Source: Burkholderiaceae bacterium (GTDB lineage: Bacteria > Pseudomonadota > Gammaproteobacteria > Burkholderiales > Burkholderiaceae_E). From it: a DNA stretch of 59,142 nt. The notes under the pieces are model-generated. The model saw nothing but the letters and a program-made list of their open reading frames with translations, was not told where the DNA came from and searched no databases. Position numbers and translations under genes: made by a program. The stretch lies in contig JAHBZV010000015.1 in the NCBI GenBank assembly GCA_019635275.1, positions 1 through 59,142 on the forward strand, written 5' to 3'. This document shows positions 1 through 8,532 of the stretch, piece by piece (within the stretch, counting starts at the first letter, position 1; each line of letters begins with the position of its first letter).

Positions 1-1494
1 GAAGCGTTGCGCGCGATCCACCAGCCGGCTCCGGACACGCCGGCCAGCGCCCTGCACGAGCGCTCGACGCCTGCGTGGCGCCGCGTGATCTTCGACGAGC
101 TGCTCGCGCAGCAGCTCTCGCTCAAGCGCGCGCGGGCGGCCCGCGCGGGACAGCGCGCGCCCGCGCTCGCCGACGACGCGCTCGCGCGGCGCCTGCTCGA
201 TGCGCTGCCGTTCCGGCTTACCGGCGCGCAGCGGCGTGCCTGGGGCGAGATCGGTGGCGAGCTCGCCGCGACCCAGCCGATGAACCGGCTGCTCCAGGGC
301 GACGTCGGCAGCGGCAAGACGGTGATCGCGGCGCTCGCGGCCGCGCAGGCGATCGGCAGCGGCTGGCAGGCGGCGATGATGGCGCCCACCGAGATCCTGG
401 CCGAACAGCACCTGCGCAAGATCGGGCCCTGGCTCGAGCGGATCGGCGCGCGCATCGCATGGCTGTCCGGCTCGCTGAAGGAGTCGGAGAAGAAGGCGGT
501 GCGGGCGCGCACCGCGGCCGGCGAGGTCGACCTGCTGATCGGCACGCACGCGCTGATCGAGGACACGGTGGCGTTTGCCCGGCTCGGCCTGGCGATCGTC
601 GACGAGCAGCACCGCTTCGGCGTCGTGCAGCGGCTCGCGTTGCGCGCCAAGCTCGAGGCCGCCGCGGCCGTGCTGCCGCACCAGCTGATGATGAGCGCGA
701 CGCCGATCCCGCGCACGCTGGCGATGTCCTACTACGCCGACCTCGACGTGTCGGTGATCGACGAACTGCCGCCGGGACGCAAGCCGGTGCTCACCAAGCT
801 CGTGTCGGAGGCGCGTCGCGACGAGGTCATCGCGCGCGTGCGCGCCGCGGCGGCGGCCGGGCGGCAGGTCTACTGGGTCTGCCCGCTGATCGAGGAGAGC
901 GAGGCGCTCGACCTGCAGACCGCGATCGACACGCACGCCGCGCTCGCCGGGGAACTGGCGCCGCTTCGGGTCGGGTTGGTGCACGGTCGCCTGCCTGCCG
1001 GCGACAAGCAGGCGGTGATGGCAGAGTTCGCGAGTGGCGCGCTGCAGGTGCTGGTGGCGACGACCGTCATCGAGGTCGGCGTCGACGTGTCCAATGCGAC
1101 GCTGATGGTCATCGAGCACGCCGAGCGATTCGGCCTCGCACAGTTGCACCAGTTGCGCGGCCGCGTCGGCCGCGGCGAAGGCGAGAGCGTGTGCGTGCTG
1201 ATGTACCGCGGTCCGCTTTCGTCCGCGGCGCGCGAGCGCCTGAAGACGATGTACGAGACCAGCGACGGTTTCGAGATCGCTCGCCGCGACCTGATCCAGC
1301 GTGGACCGGGAGAGTTCCTCGGCGCGCGCCAGTCAGGAGAGGCGCTGCTTCGCTTTGCCGACCTCGAGCGCGACAGCGACCTGCTCGATGCGGCGCGCGA
1401 CGCGGCGTCGCGACTCCTGCGCGAGGAGCCGGCGCTGGTCGACGAGCACCTCCAGCGCTGGTTCGGCGGGCGAGAGGAGTTCCTGCGCGCCTGA
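1..1494 (+). CDS. recG: ATP-dependent DNA helicase RecG, C-terminal part (5' end cut by window)
   Basis: The reading frame is open from base 1, so the N-terminal wedge domain lies outside the window; 497 codons remain. RecG is a superfamily 2 helicase that reverses stalled forks and migrates branched DNA. Visible helicase motifs in order are Walker A (GDVGSGKT), the DEQH box followed by RFG, motif III-like MSATPIPRT, and the RGRVGRG arginine-finger motif, with the usual RecG C-terminal tail (GPGEFLGARQSG). The next gene (dgoK) runs convergently with a 21-base gap and I see no terminator between them. In several proteobacteria recG neighbours oxyR; here oxyR lies just beyond dgoK. Confidence 0.97.
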   Translation, partial: EALRAIHQPAPDTPASALHERSTPAWRRVIFDELLAQQLSLKRARAARAGQRAPALADDALARRLLDALPFRLTGAQRRAWGEIGGELAATQPMNRLLQGDVGSGKTVIAALAAAQAIGSGWQAAMMAPTEILAEQHLRKIGPWLERIGARIAWLSGSLKESEKKAVRARTAAGEVDLLIGTHALIEDTVAFARLGLAIVDEQHRFGVVQRLALRAKLEAAAAVLPHQLMMSATPIPRTLAMSYYADLDVSVIDELPPGRKPVLTKLVSEARRDEVIARVRAAAAAGRQVYWVCPLIEESEALDLQTAIDTHAALAGELAPLRVGLVHGRLPAGDKQAVMAEFASGALQVLVATTVIEVGVDVSNATLMVIEHAERFGLAQLHQLRGRVGRGEGESVCVLMYRGPLSSAARERLKTMYETSDGFEIARRDLIQRGPGEFLGARQSGEALLRFADLERDSDLLDAARDAASRLLREEPALVDEHLQRWFGGREEFLRA

Positions 1495-1515
1495 ACCCGG
1501 GCGCGCCGGGGCGGT

Positions 1516-2451
1516 CTACAACAGCGCCGCGGCGCGTGCGATCGCCGCGAGGCCCGCAGCCGCGGAGTCGCCGTCGGCCACCCGCCCGCGCAGCCCGAGC
1601 CGGTGCATCGCCCGCGCATAGCGTGCCGACAAGCCCGTTCGCGCCACGACCGTCGGCACCAGGTCGCGCGAGGACCACGACGACGCGTCGCGGACCTCGG
1701 TGCCGATCAGCAGCCCCGACAGGTAGGCCGGCACCTGGTGCGCGGCCAGCCCGCCGAGCAACGCCTCGGTGCGCGCGGTGAACAGCAGGTGGGTCAGCGA
1801 TCCGGGCTGCGCACCGGCATGGTCGACGCCTTCGTCGAACGCGCGCAGCGCCTCGGCCTGGTGATCCGGCGAATCGTCGGGGTCCCCGCACATGCGTGCG
1901 AGCGTCGAGCGCCGGCACATCAGCGAGTAGATCTCGCCGGTCATGTAGGTGCGAAACGCGACGATGCGCCGGTCGCGCACCTCGACCCACCGGCAGTGCG
2001 TGCCCGGCAGCACGAACATCCCGTCGCGTCCGCGCAGGGCGCCGAACACCTGGGTCTCGCCGCCGCGCATCAGGTCGGGCGAGTCGATTTCGCCGCGCGC
2101 CACGAGCCCCGGAACGACCCTGAACGGCCGTCCGGCGAGGTCGTCGAACGCGGCCAGGCGCTGCGCGAGCGCGTCGAGCCCGGCCGGCGTGCGCACGCGA
2201 CCGGCCTCGCGCCACCCGTCGCGGCTGCCGACCATGCCGCACGCGATGACCGGCAGGGTCGGCTCGCGCAAGAGCCACTCGCCGCACAGTGCCTCGAAGG
2301 CGTCGAGGAAGCGCCCGTCGGCGATCGTCGCGACGCCGGCCGCCGACTCGCTGCGCGCGAGGACGGCGCCGCCGGCTCCGATCAGCCAGGCGCGCAACGA
2401 ACTCGAGCCCCAGTCGACGCCGATCAGCGATGCGGGTTCGTCGCGACCCAT
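1516..2451 (-). CDS. dgoK: 2-dehydro-3-deoxygalactonokinase
   Basis: About 311 residues, as expected for DgoK, which phosphorylates 2-keto-3-deoxy-D-galactonate in the De Ley-Doudoroff branch of galactose breakdown. The N-terminus has the ASKHA-fold phosphate-1 loop (GVDWGSSSLRAW), followed by family blocks such as CGMVGSRDGW and LPGTHCRWVEV. I place the start at the ATG at 2451 because the family begins only a few residues before the DWG motif; in-frame ATGs at 2487 and 2502 would add up to 17 low-complexity residues. No galactonate dehydratase, aldolase or transporter is nearby, so it is an orphan kinase placed head-to-head with oxyR. Substrate is inferred from the family only. Confidence 0.88.
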   Translation of the reverse strand: MGRDEPASLIGVDWGSSSLRAWLIGAGGAVLARSESAAGVATIADGRFLDAFEALCGEWLLREPTLPVIACGMVGSRDGWREAGRVRTPAGLDALAQRLAAFDDLAGRPFRVVPGLVARGEIDSPDLMRGGETQVFGALRGRDGMFVLPGTHCRWVEVRDRRIVAFRTYMTGEIYSLMCRRSTLARMCGDPDDSPDHQAEALRAFDEGVDHAGAQPGSLTHLLFTARTEALLGGLAAHQVPAYLSGLLIGTEVRDASSWSSRDLVPTVVARTGLSARYARAMHRLGLRGRVADGDSAAAGLAAIARAAALL

Positions 2452-2513
2452 GAGACGGGCCCCGGCGGGTGTCGGTGATGCGACCATGACGGCAGTATGC
2501 ACGAGGGGGCGCT

Positions 2514-2522
2514 TGGTATCAT
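2514..2522 (+). promoter_or_regulatory. Candidate extended -10 promoter of oxyR
   Basis: TGGTATCAT matches an extended -10 element (TGnTATaaT, one mismatch in the hexamer). The predicted start would lie only a few bases before the oxyR ATG at 2535, so the transcript would be nearly leaderless. No good -35 is visible. Confidence 0.35.
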
Positions 2523-2534
2523 CGCGGCAATCCC

Positions 2535-3479
2535 ATGACGCTCACCGAACTCAAGTACATCGTCGCCGTGGCGCGCGAGCGCCACTTCGGTCGGGCGGCC
2601 GAGGCCTGCTTCGTCAGCCAGCCGACGCTGTCGGTCGCCATCAGGAAGCTCGAAGACGAGCTCGGCGTCCAGTTGTTCGAGCGCGGCGGCAGCGAGATCG
2701 GCATCACGCCGGTCGGCGAGCAGATCGTCGAACAGGCGCAGCGCGTGCTCGAGCAGACCAACGCGATCCGCGAGATCGCCGTGCAGGGCAAGGATCCGCT
2801 GGTGGGTCCGCTGCGGGTCGGCGTCATCTACACGATCGGTCCGTACCTGCTGCCGCGGCTGGTGCCGCGGATGATCGAAGACGCGCCGCAGATGCCGTTG
2901 CTGCTCCAGGAGAACTTCACCGTCAAGCTGCTCGAGCTGTTGCGACAGGGCGACATCGACATCGCGATCCTCGCCGATCCGTTCCCCGACCACGGCCTGG
3001 TCACGCTGGGCGTCTACGACGAGCCCTTCGTCGTCGCGGTGCCGAGGCAGCACCCGTGGGCGCGGCGCAAGTCGATCCGCTCGACCGAGCTCAAGGAGCA
3101 GACGATGCTGCTGCTCGGCACCGGGCACTGCTTCCGCGACCAGGTGCTCGAAGTCTGCCCGGAGCTGTCACGCTATTCGCAGGCGAGCGCCGGGATCCAG
3201 AAGACCTTCGAAGGATCGTCGCTGGAGACGATCCGGCACATGGTCGCGTCGGGGATCGGCATCACCGTCCTGCCCTGGACGGCCTGCGCGCAGCCGCGCG
3301 AAGACGACCTGCTGCGCTACGTTCCTTTCGAGGCGCCGCCGCCGCACCGGCGCGTGTCGCTGGTCTGGCGCAAGAGCTTCACCCGCGCCCCGGCCATCGA
3401 GGCGGTGCGCCGCGCGATCCTCGACGCGGGCCTCCCCGGCGTCACGACCTTGCCGGGCGAGCGCCCGGTCTTCCACTGA
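2535..3479 (+). CDS. oxyR: Hydrogen peroxide-sensing LysR-type regulator OxyR
   Basis: 314 residues. An N-terminal winged helix-turn-helix (residues 1-60, with the LysR signature around RHFGRAAEACFVSQPTLS) is followed by the substrate-binding-like sensor domain. The redox pair is present at C199 (GTGHC) and C208, the same numbering as E. coli OxyR, so the peroxide-driven disulfide switch should work. It activates peroxide-defence genes; no typical targets (katG, ahpC) are in the window. It is followed 40 bases later by cysM on the same strand, which may be read from the same transcript and could link cysteine supply to thiol redox control, although that is inference. Confidence 0.96.
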   Translation: MTLTELKYIVAVARERHFGRAAEACFVSQPTLSVAIRKLEDELGVQLFERGGSEIGITPVGEQIVEQAQRVLEQTNAIREIAVQGKDPLVGPLRVGVIYTIGPYLLPRLVPRMIEDAPQMPLLLQENFTVKLLELLRQGDIDIAILADPFPDHGLVTLGVYDEPFVVAVPRQHPWARRKSIRSTELKEQTMLLLGTGHCFRDQVLEVCPELSRYSQASAGIQKTFEGSSLETIRHMVASGIGITVLPWTACAQPREDDLLRYVPFEAPPPHRRVSLVWRKSFTRAPAIEAVRRAILDAGLPGVTTLPGERPVFH

Positions 3480-3519
3480 GCGCGCGGGGCGCGTCCGGTT
3501 GCCACCCAGCGAGTCGAAC

Positions 3520-4437
3520 ATGAGCGAGAAACGCCCCACCTACCCGACGATCGAGCAGACGATCGGCCGCACGCCGCTGGTGAAGCTGCAACGCATCCCC
3601 GGGGCCGCCTGCGAGCGGCGCGGCAACGTCGTGCTCGGCAAGCTGGAAGGCAACAACCCGGCGGGGTCGGTCAAGGATCGCCCGGCGCTGGCGATGATCG
3701 CGCGCGCCGAGGCGCGCGGCGAGATCCGTCCCGGCGACACGCTGATCGAAGCGACCTCGGGCAATACCGGCATCGGCCTGGCGATGGCGGCGGCTCTTCG
3801 CGGCTACCGGATGATCCTGATCATGCCGGACAACCAGTCGCTCGAGCGTCGGCAGTCGATGAAGGCCTACGGCGCCGAACTCGTCCTGGTCTCGCGCGAG
3901 CAGGGCATGGAGGGCGCGCGCGACCTCGCCGACCAGATGCAGCGCGAGGGCCGCGGCCGCGTGCTCGACCAGTTCTCGAACGACGACAACTGGACGGCGC
4001 ACTACGAGACCACCGGCCCCGAAATCTGGGACGACACGCGCGGGCAGGTCACGCACTTCGTGTCGGCGATGGGCACGACCGGCACGATCACCGGCGTGTC
4101 GCGCTACCTCAAGGAGCGCAATCCGGCGGTGTGCATCGTAGGCGCGCAGCCCACCGAAGGATCCTCGATTCCCGGCATCCGCAAGTGGCCCGAGGCGTAC
4201 ATGCCGAAGATTTTCCGGCACGCGCGCGTCGACCGCATCGAGTCGGTCGCGCAGTCCGACGCCGAGCAGATGGCGCGGCGCCTGGCCGCCGAAGAGGGGA
4301 TCTTCTGCGGCATCTCCGCCGCCGGAGCCTGCTGGATCGCGCTTCGGCTGGCCGAGGAAGTCGAGAACGCGACGATCGTGTTCGTCGTCTGCGATCGCGG
4401 CGATCGCTACCTGTCGACCGGCGTGTTCCCCGGCTGA
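3520..4437 (+). CDS. cysM: Cysteine synthase B (O-acetylserine sulfhydrylase)
   Basis: 305 residues, a fold-type II PLP enzyme that makes cysteine from O-acetylserine (or S-sulfocysteine when thiosulfate is used). The PLP lysine is K52 in NPAGSVKDRP; the substrate-binding loop TSGNTGIG and the PLP phosphate loop (GTTGTITG) are visible. The C-terminus is CysM-like rather than CysK-like (IFVVCDRGDRYLSTGVF). I chose the ATG at 3520; a TTG at 3499 is in frame but would add an unconserved heptapeptide. A G+C-rich perfect hairpin (7-bp arms, 4445-4463) without a T-run follows the stop codon. Confidence 0.95.
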   Translation: MSEKRPTYPTIEQTIGRTPLVKLQRIPGAACERRGNVVLGKLEGNNPAGSVKDRPALAMIARAEARGEIRPGDTLIEATSGNTGIGLAMAAALRGYRMILIMPDNQSLERRQSMKAYGAELVLVSREQGMEGARDLADQMQREGRGRVLDQFSNDDNWTAHYETTGPEIWDDTRGQVTHFVSAMGTTGTITGVSRYLKERNPAVCIVGAQPTEGSSIPGIRKWPEAYMPKIFRHARVDRIESVAQSDAEQMARRLAAEEGIFCGISAAGACWIALRLAEEVENATIVFVVCDRGDRYLSTGVFPG

Positions 4438-4488
4438 CCGACGCGCGGGCCTGCGCGGCCCGCCGCCGCGACGCTCGCGCCGTTCCCG

Positions 4489-5370
4489 ATGCACGCCGTC
4501 CACGCTCCGCTGCGCGCCATCGTGCTGCTGGTCGGCGCGTGCGTGCTCTTCGCGCTGCTCGACAGCGTCGCGAAGCACCTGTCGCAGACACACCACCCGC
4601 TGCTGGTCGCCTGGGCGCGCTACGTTTTCCACGTGCTGCTGATGGCGGCGGTCTTCCTGCCGCGGATGGGGCGCTCGCTGGTGCGCACGCGACGGCCGGC
4701 GCTGCAGGTGGCGCGCGGCGTGTGCCTGGGAATGTCGTCGGTGTGCTTCTTTTCGAGCATCGCGTACCTGCCGCTGGCCGAGGCGACGGCGATCGTGTCG
4801 ATCTCGCCGATCCTGGTGACCGTGGGGGCGGTGGCGCTGATGCACGAGCGCGCCCCGCGCGGCACCTGGGTGTCGCTCGCGGCGAGCTTCGCCGGCGTGC
4901 TGCTGATCGTGCGCCCGGGCAGCGCGCTGTTCGGCTGGCCGGCGGCACTGCCCCTGCTCGCTGCGCTGTTCATCGTCGGCTACCAGTTGCTGACCCGCAA
5001 GCTCTCGGGCGTCGACAACGGGCTGGCGACGCTGTTCATCGGCGCGCTGGTCGCCGCCGCGATGCTGGCGGTGGTGGCGCCCGGCCGCTGGCAATGGCCG
5101 GACAACTGGCTGCAGGGGCTGCTGTTCGTGCTGATGGGCGCGATCGGCGCCGCGGGCCACCTGCTGCTGGTGCGCGCCTACGAGCACGGTTCGGCAGCCG
5201 CGCTGGCCCCGTTCAGCTATACCCACTCGGTGATGGCGGTCGCATTCGGGCTGCTGTTCTTCGGCCAGTTCCCCGATTCGGTGTCGATGATCGGCATCGT
5301 GCTGATCGTGGCGACCGGCGTGCTGATGGCCGCGCTGCGCAGGGTCGACGCGCGTCCGATCGAGGACTGA
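4489..5370 (+). CDS. DMT-superfamily (EamA domain) membrane transporter
   Basis: 293 residues with about ten hydrophobic segments arranged as two EamA repeats, the layout of drug/metabolite exporters such as RhtA, YdcZ and S-adenosylmethionine carriers. Motifs typical of the family include the PLAEATAIVSISPILVT stretch in repeat one and the matching APFSYTHSVMAV stretch in repeat two. It lies 51 bases after cysM on the same strand. Export of cysteine or a related amino acid would fit the neighbour, but DMT substrates cannot be read from sequence. The stop is 3 bases from the convergent mltB stop. Confidence 0.88.
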   Translation: MHAVHAPLRAIVLLVGACVLFALLDSVAKHLSQTHHPLLVAWARYVFHVLLMAAVFLPRMGRSLVRTRRPALQVARGVCLGMSSVCFFSSIAYLPLAEATAIVSISPILVTVGAVALMHERAPRGTWVSLAASFAGVLLIVRPGSALFGWPAALPLLAALFIVGYQLLTRKLSGVDNGLATLFIGALVAAAMLAVVAPGRWQWPDNWLQGLLFVLMGAIGAAGHLLLVRAYEHGSAAALAPFSYTHSVMAVAFGLLFFGQFPDSVSMIGIVLIVATGVLMAALRRVDARPIED

Positions 5371-5373
5371 AGA

Positions 5374-6471
5374 TCAGCGCCTCGCGGCGAGCGTGCGCGC
5401 CAGCTCGTAGACCGCCATCGCGTAGAAGCTCGAGCGGTTGTAGCGCGTGATGGCGAAGAAGTTCTGCGCGCCGAGGTAGTAGCTCGGCGTGCTGTCGCCG
5501 TTTGGCAGGTCGATCAGTGCCAGCGGCATGTCCAGCGACACCGGCTCGGTGCTCGAGACGCCGTACTCGGCGAGCTCGGAGATCGTGAACTGCGGGCGGA
5601 TGCCGGCGTCGATCAGCGGCGCGAGCCGCCCCTCGTCGTCGAACAGCATCTCGAAGCGCACCGGCTCGCCGTTGCGCCAGCCGTGCTCGGCGAGGAAGCT
5701 CGCGACGCTGCCGATCGCGTCGGCCGGGTTCGACTGAAGGTCGACGCCGCCGTCGCCGTCGAGGTCGACCGCGAATCGGCGGATGCTGCCGGGCATGAAC
5801 TGCGGCAGCCCGATCGCGCCGGCGAACGAGCCGCGCACCGAGAAGACGTCGAGGTTGGACTCGCGGCTGTACAGCAGGTACTGCTCGAGTTCGCTGCGGA
5901 AGTAGTCGGCGCGGCGCGGATAGTCGAACGCCAGCGTGGTGAGTACGTCGAGGACGCGGAAGTCGCCGGTGATGCGCCCGTAGATCGTCTCGACGCCGAT
6001 GATCGCGACCACGATCTCGGGCGGGACGCCGAAACGCTGAGCCGCGAGATCGAGCCAGAGCTCCTGCTCGCTCCAGAAGCGCAGTCCCTCGCGGATGCGC
6101 AAGGGGTCGAGGAAGCGCGAGCGGTACGCCTGCCACGAGCGCTTGAAGGTCGGCGGGGCCGGCGTCATCAGCCGCATCGCGTCGTCGCTGCGTCGAACCT
6201 GTGCGAACATCGCGAGCAGCTCGGACTCGATGAATCCGTGCTCGGCGACCATCTCGGCGACGAAGCTCCTGACCTCCGGGCGGTCGGCGTAGCCGGCGAC
6301 GACGGCCGCGGCGACGGGGGCGGCCGCCGGGCGCTTGGCGCGCCGCTTGGCTTCCGACGTCGCAGGGCCGGCGGCGATCGCGATCGCCAGCGCGGCCAGC
6401 ACGGCAAGCGTTTCGCGACGCGGACGGGTGGGGATCGTTCTCGCAGGAGGCGCGGGCGGGTGCAGGTTCAC
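5374..6471 (-). CDS. mltB: Membrane-bound lytic murein transglycosylase B
   Basis: 365 residues. A hydrophobic N-terminal segment (about residues 20-37) acts as a signal peptide; no clear lipobox cysteine is present, so it may be periplasmic rather than lipid-anchored. The catalytic glutamate is E161 in GVETIYGR, matching E. coli Slt35 E162, and the family block FMPGSIRRFAVDLDGDG follows. The enzyme cleaves peptidoglycan glycan strands with formation of 1,6-anhydromuramic ends. It starts with GTG at 6471, which overlaps the TGA of the upstream transglutaminase gene (GTGA), so translation is probably coupled. It is the last gene of the moxR operon, an unusual place for mltB. Confidence 0.93.
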   Translation of the reverse strand: MNLHPPAPPARTIPTRPRRETLAVLAALAIAIAAGPATSEAKRRAKRPAAAPVAAAVVAGYADRPEVRSFVAEMVAEHGFIESELLAMFAQVRRSDDAMRLMTPAPPTFKRSWQAYRSRFLDPLRIREGLRFWSEQELWLDLAAQRFGVPPEIVVAIIGVETIYGRITGDFRVLDVLTTLAFDYPRRADYFRSELEQYLLYSRESNLDVFSVRGSFAGAIGLPQFMPGSIRRFAVDLDGDGGVDLQSNPADAIGSVASFLAEHGWRNGEPVRFEMLFDDEGRLAPLIDAGIRPQFTISELAEYGVSSTEPVSLDMPLALIDLPNGDSTPSYYLGAQNFFAITRYNRSSFYAMAVYELARTLAARR

Positions 6472-8495
6472 GGCTTGAAGGCTTGCACGGACTTGCGCAA
6501 GTGTCGCACGGCGGCCCGATCGGGCGACGGTTCCGCGTAGCGAAGGCGCTCGTAGGCGGCGACGATGCGCCGTGCCTCGGCGAGTTGCCCGTCGTCGAGC
6601 GCGCGAGCGATGCGTGCCAGGTAGCGCGACGCGGTTTCGTGCTGGCCGCGCGCGAGGCCCACCGAGGCCAGCCTCGCACAGAACGACTCGTAGGCCTGCA
6701 CCACCGGGTCGCGCGGCAGGTGCGGCCGAAGCGTGAGGAGCGCCACCCCGCCGATCAACGCGGCCAGCACGCCGGCCAGCAGCGCGGCGACCTGGCGCCA
6801 GTCTCCGGCCGAGATGCCGAGGCGGGCGAGCAGGCCTTGCTGGCGGTTGCGATCGTAGGAGAGCACCCACTGGTTCCACGCGTTCCCGATCGCGTCGAGG
6901 TTCAGCCACAGGCGCCGCACCATCGATCGCGCTCGGCCGGCGGCGTCCTCGTCGGCCGCGAAGCGGCCCAGGCGCAGCCCGCTCTCGATGCGTTGCGGCG
7001 CAACCGCGGCCGTCGGGTCGACGCGCACCCAGCCGCGGCCGGCCAGCCAGACCTCGGCCCAGGCATGCGCGTCGGCTTGCCGAACCAGCCAGTAGCCGTC
7101 GACCGGGTTGCGCTCGCCGCCCTGGTAGCCGGTCACGATTCGCGCCGGGATCCCGAGCGCGCGCATCAGCACCGCAAAGGCGCTCGCGTAGTGCTCGCAG
7201 AAGCCCGCCCGGGTGCCGAAGAGGAAGTCGTCGACGCTGTCTCGTCCGAGCAGCGGCGGCTGCAGCGTGTAGCGAAACGGTTGTGCGCCGAACATCGCCA
7301 GCGCCCGATCGACCAGTCGCTCGTCGGCACCGGGGCCGGTGCCGGCCTCTGCGCGCCAGCGCGACGCCATGTCGACGGTGCGCGGATTGAAGCCGGTCGG
7401 CAACGCGAGCCAGTCGCGCAACGACGCCGCGTCCTCGTCGATCCCGGCGCGGAAGTCGGTGTTCGACACGACGGTCATCCGCACGCGTTCGACGATCGGA
7501 CCGGGCGAGACGAGCTGAAGGTCTGACCGCAGAAGCGGCCTGGCCGGCCCCGACTCGGCGCGCGTCGGCATCTCCAGCGCGAACAGCCAGTTGCGGCCGG
7601 TGGGCTCCTGGGTGACCGTGTAGCGGATCGCCTGGCCCTGCGCCCCGAACTCCAGCCGCGTCGGGCGACCGGGCCTCGCACCTGCGTCGAGCGCACGCCA
7701 GGCCAGCCCGTCGAAGCTGCCGAGGACGGGGCCGCGCCAGTACAGGCGGGCTGTGGGCGGAATCGCGCCGTCGAACAGCACGCGAAACGCGATGTCGTCG
7801 GACTCGGACAACTGCGCGATGTTGCCCGGGGTCATGGTTTCGGACAGACCGGTGCGGGCACGGTGTGCGTCCGAGGGAAGTCCCCAGAGCGGCCCGCCGA
7901 AGCGCGGGAACAGCACGAAGACCGCCGCGGCGATCGGCAGCGCCTGCGCCAGCATGATGCCGACCGTGCGCAGGCGCTGGCCGATCGGGGTCTCGTGCTG
8001 GCGGAACTGCATCGTGAGCATCGCCGCAAGCAGCCCGTAGAGCGCCAGCGCGACCGCGATCGCGGTCGCGATCGACTGCGAATGGAAGAACGCCGTGAGC
8101 AGCAGGAAGAAGCACAGGAAGATCACGACGAAGAGATCGCGCCGCGCGCGCATCTCCATCAGCTTCAACCCGAGGAACAGCACCAGCAGCGCGACCCCGG
8201 GCTCGCGCCCGAACACGGTCTGGTAGTGCGCCATGACGGCAGCGGTGCAGGCGATGGCGGCCACCCAGCGCACCGACGCCCTCGGCAGCCATCGCCCCGA
8301 CATGACCAGGCCGAGGCGCCACGCGAACAGCACGAAGAATCCCGCCCCGACCCACCATGGAAGATGCGCCGCGTGCGGCACCACCGACAGCGCGACCGGC
8401 ACCATCAGGAACAGCGTCTCGCGCCGCTCGCGCTCCCACTGCGCGCCCAGCGTGCCGCCGAGCGCGCGCAGCGAATAGTGCAGGCCCCGCGCCAT
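6468..8495 (-). CDS. TgpA-like membrane transglutaminase (DUF3488 plus transglutaminase-like domain)
   Basis: 675 residues. About six or seven membrane segments come first (roughly residues 25-190), then a periplasmic transglutaminase-like domain with an intact Cys-His-Asp triad: C433 (RAGFCEHYASA), H477 (DAHAWAEVW) and D493 (VDPTAAV). A further membrane segment near residues 560-580 precedes a cytoplasmic tail. Pseudomonas aeruginosa TgpA, an essential protein, has the same plan and also sits after moxR and DUF58 genes. The substrate is unknown for the family. The stop overlaps the mltB start, and the start is 37 bases after the DUF58 stop, so all four genes are likely one transcript. Confidence 0.92.
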   Translation of the reverse strand: MARGLHYSLRALGGTLGAQWERERRETLFLMVPVALSVVPHAAHLPWWVGAGFFVLFAWRLGLVMSGRWLPRASVRWVAAIACTAAVMAHYQTVFGREPGVALLVLFLGLKLMEMRARRDLFVVIFLCFFLLLTAFFHSQSIATAIAVALALYGLLAAMLTMQFRQHETPIGQRLRTVGIMLAQALPIAAAVFVLFPRFGGPLWGLPSDAHRARTGLSETMTPGNIAQLSESDDIAFRVLFDGAIPPTARLYWRGPVLGSFDGLAWRALDAGARPGRPTRLEFGAQGQAIRYTVTQEPTGRNWLFALEMPTRAESGPARPLLRSDLQLVSPGPIVERVRMTVVSNTDFRAGIDEDAASLRDWLALPTGFNPRTVDMASRWRAEAGTGPGADERLVDRALAMFGAQPFRYTLQPPLLGRDSVDDFLFGTRAGFCEHYASAFAVLMRALGIPARIVTGYQGGERNPVDGYWLVRQADAHAWAEVWLAGRGWVRVDPTAAVAPQRIESGLRLGRFAADEDAAGRARSMVRRLWLNLDAIGNAWNQWVLSYDRNRQQGLLARLGISAGDWRQVAALLAGVLAALIGGVALLTLRPHLPRDPVVQAYESFCARLASVGLARGQHETASRYLARIARALDDGQLAEARRIVAAYERLRYAEPSPDRAAVRHLRKSVQAFKP

Positions 8496-8532
8496 GTCAG
8501 CGGCACCGCCTCACGTCGATTCCCGTCGCACG

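Noticed and set aside
75-1781. Long Arg-rich reading frames overlapping recG and most other genes
   Set aside because: They are shadows produced by the high third-position G+C of the real genes; composition is Arg/Ala-dominated and no family motifs appear.
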